This document shows positions 5,768 through 8,897 of a DNA stretch of 8,897 nucleotides, one piece after another. The notes beneath the pieces were generated by a model. It was not told the origin of the DNA and made no database searches. It was given only the letters and a program-made list of their open reading frames with translations. Position 1 is the first letter of the stretch. Each line of letters opens with the position of its first letter. Made by a program: the position numbers and the translations under genes. Origin of the DNA: Planctomycetota bacterium. GTDB lineage: Bacteria; Planctomycetota; UBA1135; GCA-002686595. The DNA lies in contig JAPKBY010000044.1 of the NCBI GenBank assembly GCA_028823185.1, positions 1-8,897 on the forward strand, written 5' to 3'.

Positions 5768-6941
5768 GAGCGCGTCTAGGGCTTTGCTTCGACGTGCGGT
5801 CACGGCCGCGTTGGTTCTTGGGCTGACTTTTGTAGGGACCTCGTTTTCGCAGGATGAGGCGCCGCTCGCCGTAGATGGACGGCCTTCGCTTGCATGGCGT
5901 GGTGGGGCTCAAGAGTTGGGACGAGTCGTGGCCAGGCCACGGACGGCAGAGGAGAAGGCCCTCGTCTCGGATCTCCTCGGTCTCGAAGCCGCGGTGAAGC
6001 TGCGCTTGTCATTAGCCACCCGTGAGCTACGTAAGCGCGGTTGTATGGCGTTGATTGAGGATGAAGAGAGCGGCTCATTTAAAGATGTCGCTCGGCGCTA
6101 CGAAGAGCTCGTGCAACGCGCCGCTACGGAGCTCGCGGTCGGAGATCAACGCGCCAGAGGCCTTGGTGTTTGCCTCTTGGATCCAGCCTTCGGAGTTCGG
6201 TATAGCGCGATCCATGGGATAGAGAGGGAGCTGCTTGAAGTGCGCTCCGGCCTCTCGATCTTGTTGGCGACGCAGGCTGGCTTTGTCTCTTTGAGCAATG
6301 GTGAAGCTCTGGTGATCGCGCAGCGGGTGGACCGCTCTGCGGCGCTTCTACGCGCCATGATGTTGGACATGGATCTGCTGGGAGCGAGTGATTTTGCGGG
6401 TGAGCCTGCCACTTCTCTGTTAGTGGATGAGCTCGTCGAGGCAGCGCGCGAGAGCGATCAAGGAGAGCGCCAACGCAAGCTCTCTGCGCTCCTTGACCCT
6501 ACTCAGGCAGTGATCACGAGGATGGCGGGCAGTCTCAAAGGGGCGCGCCTGAGAGCCGCGCTCTCAGCTGACCTCGCGCTTCGAGAGGCGGCGCTGGAGC
6601 GGGCCTCCCAGCACGTCCTGGAGCTAGACCGTCTTGTCCCTGGCCGCCTCCCTGATGAAGAGGTGCCAGCGGAGGTGCTGGCGATGAGCAAGCAGGATCG
6701 TCATCGAGTCGCGCTTCGCCACGCCCAAGAGGGGCTGGCAGAGGATCCCTTCTCGCCAGAGCTGAGCTTTTATATGGCGCTCTCTACGGATTGGCTCGTG
6801 GATCGACTCCGATCGAGGCCGTGGTTTGACCGATATTTGGCCCTGAATGGCGTCCGGGCTCACGATCACCGGACATATCAGGGGAATGTGCTCAGCCCAG
6901 ACCTGCAGATCGCCCTCGATGCGGTCCAGAGCGACGTCTGA
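5751..6941 (+). CDS. Exported helical protein of unknown function
   Basis: The frame ends at TGA 6939-6941. Starting at GTG 5751 (396 residues), the N-terminus has a basic region with RR (14-15) and a hydrophobic core AVTAALVLGLTFVG (16-29), then TSFSQDE. This is a classical signal peptide with cleavage near 33. GAGGG-like purines (GAGGG, 5741-5745) lie five bases upstream of that GTG. GTG 5739 is another option, and TTG 5658 is much less likely because it would bury the signal. The gene overlaps the HhH gene's stop by 17 bases, implying translational coupling. The mature protein is almost entirely charged and alpha-helical. It contains ELVQRAATELAVGDQRARG and a C-terminal TPR-like stretch (HRVALRHAQEGLAEDPFSPE, then LSFYMALSTDWLVDR). 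There are no further membrane segments and no catalytic motif. It may be periplasmic or secreted. Function not assigned. Confidence 0.75.
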   Translation: MVPSPKSASRALLRRAVTAALVLGLTFVGTSFSQDEAPLAVDGRPSLAWRGGAQELGRVVARPRTAEEKALVSDLLGLEAAVKLRLSLATRELRKRGCMALIEDEESGSFKDVARRYEELVQRAATELAVGDQRARGLGVCLLDPAFGVRYSAIHGIERELLEVRSGLSILLATQAGFVSLSNGEALVIAQRVDRSAALLRAMMLDMDLLGASDFAGEPATSLLVDELVEAARESDQGERQRKLSALLDPTQAVITRMAGSLKGARLRAALSADLALREAALERASQHVLELDRLVPGRLPDEEVPAEVLAMSKQDRHRVALRHAQEGLAEDPFSPELSFYMALSTDWLVDRLRSRPWFDRYLALNGVRAHDHRTYQGNVLSPDLQIALDAVQSDV

Positions 6942-6961
6942 TCTCTGTGCGATGGTATAAA

Positions 6962-6982
6962 GGGGGGCCCACTGGGACCCCC
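6962..6982 (+). terminator. GC-rich hairpin between the exported protein and the aminotransferase
   Basis: GGGGG (6962-6966) pairs with CCCCC (6978-6982) and CCC (6968-6970) with GGG (6974-6976), around a loop ACT, with one G/A mismatch. It is preceded by TATAAA and followed by TCCTTC, which is pyrimidine-rich but not a true T-run. It begins 20 bases after the preceding stop. It could be a weak terminator, an attenuator, or an RNA-stability element separating the two operon halves. Confidence 0.4.
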
Positions 6983-7021
6983 TCCTTCATGCGCACAGCT
7001 CAATCGCTCTCCACAGAGAAC

Positions 7022-8260
7022 ATGGTCTTCGACACCACATTGATTCCCATCGCGGCTGATCGCCCCGGCGACGATCCGATCTTCCGCCTAAACGCTGAGG
7101 CAAGAGCTCGCGCAGCGAAAGGTGAGTCAATCTTGAACGCTACGATCGGCGCGCTCCTTGAAGACGACGGCAAGCTCGCGATCCTCCCGTCGGTGAGTGA
7201 GGCTATCGCAAACGTCGACCCTAGACGTGCCGCCTCTTATGCGCCGATCTCTGGTGAGCCGGCTTTCTTACAGGCCGTCATTGATGACACCTTTGGCCGC
7301 TCTGAGCTCGCTTCTTTTTCTGTCGCGGCGGCGACAGCCGGTGGTACGGGCGCGCTCCTGCACGCGATCACCAGCTTCCTAGAGCCAGGCCAATCGATCT
7401 TGGTGCCGGAGTACTACTGGGGTCCTTATAAAACGATCGCGTCACACACGGCCCGGAAGGTAGAGACCTTCTCCATGTTTACGGAGGAGGGAGGCTTCGA
7501 CCTCTTGTCCTTTGAGGCTGGCTTGAAGGGCCAGTTGGAGGGCCAAGGACGCGCGCTGATCATCTTTAACTTCCCGTGCAATAACCCTACGGGTTACTCA
7601 CTTGATGATGATGAGTGGCGAGAGCTCTCGCTCATCGTCGAGAGGCAAGCAGAGAAAGGACCGATCACCTTCCTCGTAGATCTAGCGTATGCGCGCTTCG
7701 GTGCTGCTGGATCTGAGCGATGGGTTGAGCACGTAGAGGGCTTGGCGAGGTGCGCTCAGCTCCTCGTCGCTTGGTCTGGATCAAAAGCCTTCGCTCAATA
7801 TGGCGCTCGCGTCGGCGCGCTGATCGCTGTGCATCCGGCTCCAAAGGAGCGAGCGAGGCTCTCAGCGGCGCTGGGCTTCGCCTGCAGAGGGACCTGGTCG
7901 AACTGCAATCACCAGGCGATGGTCGCGATCACGGAGCTCCTCTTAGATCCGGCGAAACGTCGAAGAGTCACGGCAGAGCGTGAGGTCCTCAAGCGGCTAT
8001 TACACGAGCGCGTTGACGCCTTCAACCAGGCGGCGCGTGGGACGAGCCTTCGCTACCCTCGCTATGAAGGCGGCTTCTTTGTGAGCGTCTTTACGCCTAA
8101 TGCTGAGGTGATGGCAGAGAAGATGAGAGAGCTCGGAGTCTTCGTCATTCCGCTCCAGGGAGCCGTTCGGGTCGCGTTATGCGCGATCCGCTCTAGGGAT
8201 GTCCCGCGCCTTGTCGTCGCTCTCGAGGATGGGCTCGCAGCTGCAGAGGAGTCAGCTTGA
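7022..8260 (+). CDS. PLP-dependent class I/II aminotransferase
   Basis: This is a fold-type I transaminase of the aspartate/aromatic aminotransferase group, cytoplasmic, moving an amino group from an amino acid to a 2-oxo acid; the substrate cannot be told from sequence alone. From ATG 7022 it has 412 residues. Visible landmarks are DRPGDDPIFRLN near the start, TAGGTGALLHAI (PLP phosphate region), VPEYYWGPYKT, FNFPCNNPTG (N188 area), DLAYARFG (D220 and Y223, PLP ring contacts), WSGSKAFAQYGARVG with the Schiff-base lysine K255, and GAVRVALC with R383, placed like the substrate-carboxylate arginine. The frame is open to GTG 6947, but that start would translate through the hairpin, and the family-like N-terminus starts at 7022; ATG 6989 is also possible. 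The next gene overlaps its stop by four bases. Confidence 0.9.
   Translation: MVFDTTLIPIAADRPGDDPIFRLNAEARARAAKGESILNATIGALLEDDGKLAILPSVSEAIANVDPRRAASYAPISGEPAFLQAVIDDTFGRSELASFSVAAATAGGTGALLHAITSFLEPGQSILVPEYYWGPYKTIASHTARKVETFSMFTEEGGFDLLSFEAGLKGQLEGQGRALIIFNFPCNNPTGYSLDDDEWRELSLIVERQAEKGPITFLVDLAYARFGAAGSERWVEHVEGLARCAQLLVAWSGSKAFAQYGARVGALIAVHPAPKERARLSAALGFACRGTWSNCNHQAMVAITELLLDPAKRRRVTAEREVLKRLLHERVDAFNQAARGTSLRYPRYEGGFFVSVFTPNAEVMAEKMRELGVFVIPLQGAVRVALCAIRSRDVPRLVVALEDGLAAAEESA
8245..8251 (+). promoter_or_regulatory. Shine-Dalgarno AGAGGAG selecting a TTG start
   Basis: AGAGGAG lies inside the aminotransferase coding sequence and ends five bases before TTG 8257. That TTG overlaps the aminotransferase stop as TTGA. 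No ATG or GTG in this frame is better placed, so the strong site supports the unusual start and translational coupling. Confidence 0.7.
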
Positions 8261-8897
8261 GCACGGCGCAGCACGCCTATGGGCCTCGCGTTCATCTGGC
8301 GGGCGGCGCGTTCGTCAGCACCGCGCTAGCGCGCGCTTCGGCCGATTCGATCTCTCGCACAGATCTCCTCGCGCTGGTCCGCTCTGTCTATGAGGTCTTG
8401 CTCGCGTCGGCGCTTGAAGAGTTTCCACGAAGCCAGGTGGAGGTAGAGACGAGGATGGCAGACAAGCACCCGAAGAGAGGTGTCTGGCGAGGAGACGCGG
8501 CGATGGACAGCGGCTCTGTCGTCATCTGCGATGTGATCCGGGCTGGGATCCTTCCCGCTCAGCTCTGTTTTGAGCGGCTCTCTCAGCTCTTACCGAACGC
8601 GGATGTCCGTCTCGATCACTTGAACATCGCTCGGACGACAGATGAGTCGGGCTGCGCGACCGGAGCGGACCTCTCTGGCAGCAAGGTCGGTGGAACGGTC
8701 GAAGGCAGCGTGCTGCTCTTGCCAGACCCGATGGGAGCGACAGGAGCGACGACGCTCTGCGCTCTCAGCCACTATTTTGAACACTATGGACGCCCTGCAA
8801 AGATCATCGCGATGCCGATGATCTGCACGCCAGAGTATCTGCGTGCAGTCCTCGACTTTGACGATGGGATTCAGATCCACGCTGGCAGGCTCGATCG
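8257..8897 (+). CDS. upp: Uracil phosphoribosyltransferase (partial, C-terminus beyond right edge)
   Basis: The enzyme makes UMP from uracil and PRPP in pyrimidine salvage, in the cytoplasm. The frame runs 213 codons from TTG 8257 to the window edge without a stop. It is absent from ATG-based calls because it starts with TTG and is open-ended. The decisive block is LLLPDPMGATGATTL, with DPMGATG at 157-163 matching the PRPP-binding loop of UPRTases (classically DPMLATG). Upstream, VVICDVIRAGILPAQLCFE corresponds to the RAG(I/L) segment of UPRTases. IIAMPMICTPEYLRAVL follows the PRPP loop. The N-terminus (YGPRVHL, SRTDLLALVRSVYEVLLASA) differs from E. coli Upp, so this looks like an atypical branch. 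The C-terminal uracil-binding end is not in the window. Coupling to the aminotransferase is translational, with no obvious metabolic reason. Confidence 0.85.
   Translation, partial: MSTAQHAYGPRVHLAGGAFVSTALARASADSISRTDLLALVRSVYEVLLASALEEFPRSQVEVETRMADKHPKRGVWRGDAAMDSGSVVICDVIRAGILPAQLCFERLSQLLPNADVRLDHLNIARTTDESGCATGADLSGSKVGGTVEGSVLLLPDPMGATGATTLCALSHYFEHYGRPAKIIAMPMICTPEYLRAVLDFDDGIQIHAGRLD

Noticed and set aside
6947..7021. Aminotransferase start at GTG 6947
   Set aside because: It would encode the GC-rich hairpin as protein (GGPTGTP) and adds residues not typical of the family; ATG 7022 fits better.
1..8897. tRNA, rRNA, CRISPR array, insertion sequence or attachment site
   Set aside because: No cloverleaf with TTCGA-type arm, no regularly spaced repeats, no transposase and no flanking direct repeats were seen on reading through the window.

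Overview
The window reads as an ordinary bacterial chromosome segment: moderately GC-rich, tightly packed, no tRNA or rRNA gene, no insertion sequence and no CRISPR array. The lineage cannot be fixed from the sequence. A long secreted FTP-domain metallopeptidase-like protein, an atypical uracil phosphoribosyltransferase and a selenoprotein would suit a Planctomycetota- or Myxococcota-like (possibly marine) bacterium, but that is a guess. If the selenoprotein call is right, the organism must have selA, selB, selC and selD elsewhere.

Layout. Bases 1-1010 on the minus strand hold the N-terminal part of a secreted metallopeptidase-type protein that runs off the left edge. A divergent intergenic region (1011-1263) separates it from a run of plus-strand genes. 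The first is a 73-codon SelW/Rdx-family gene (1264-1485) interrupted by an in-frame TGA that falls exactly at the Sec position of a CxxU motif; standard ORF calling misses it. Pyruvate kinase follows (1646-3088), with residues typical of the K+-independent class. Next come a MinD/FlhG-like ATPase (3139-4056), a ParA/Soj ATPase (4131-4934), a protein with two helix-hairpin-helix-like modules (4937-5767), and a secreted helical protein of unknown function (5751-6941). A GC-rich hairpin (6962-6982) precedes a class I/II aminotransferase (7022-8260). That gene is translationally coupled to a uracil phosphoribosyltransferase (8257 to the right edge).

How the genes relate. Short gaps and overlaps suggest that 1646-6941 is one transcription unit and 7022 onward a second, possibly partly uncoupled by the hairpin. 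ParA, the HhH protein and the exported protein overlap or nearly overlap, so they are probably made together. No ParB is present, and the HhH protein is a candidate DNA- or partner-binding component for the ParA. The most interesting items are the hidden SelW-like selenoprotein with its candidate SECIS hairpin, the ParA-HhH-secreted protein cluster beside a second MinD/FlhG-like ATPase, and the predicted potassium independence of the pyruvate kinase.
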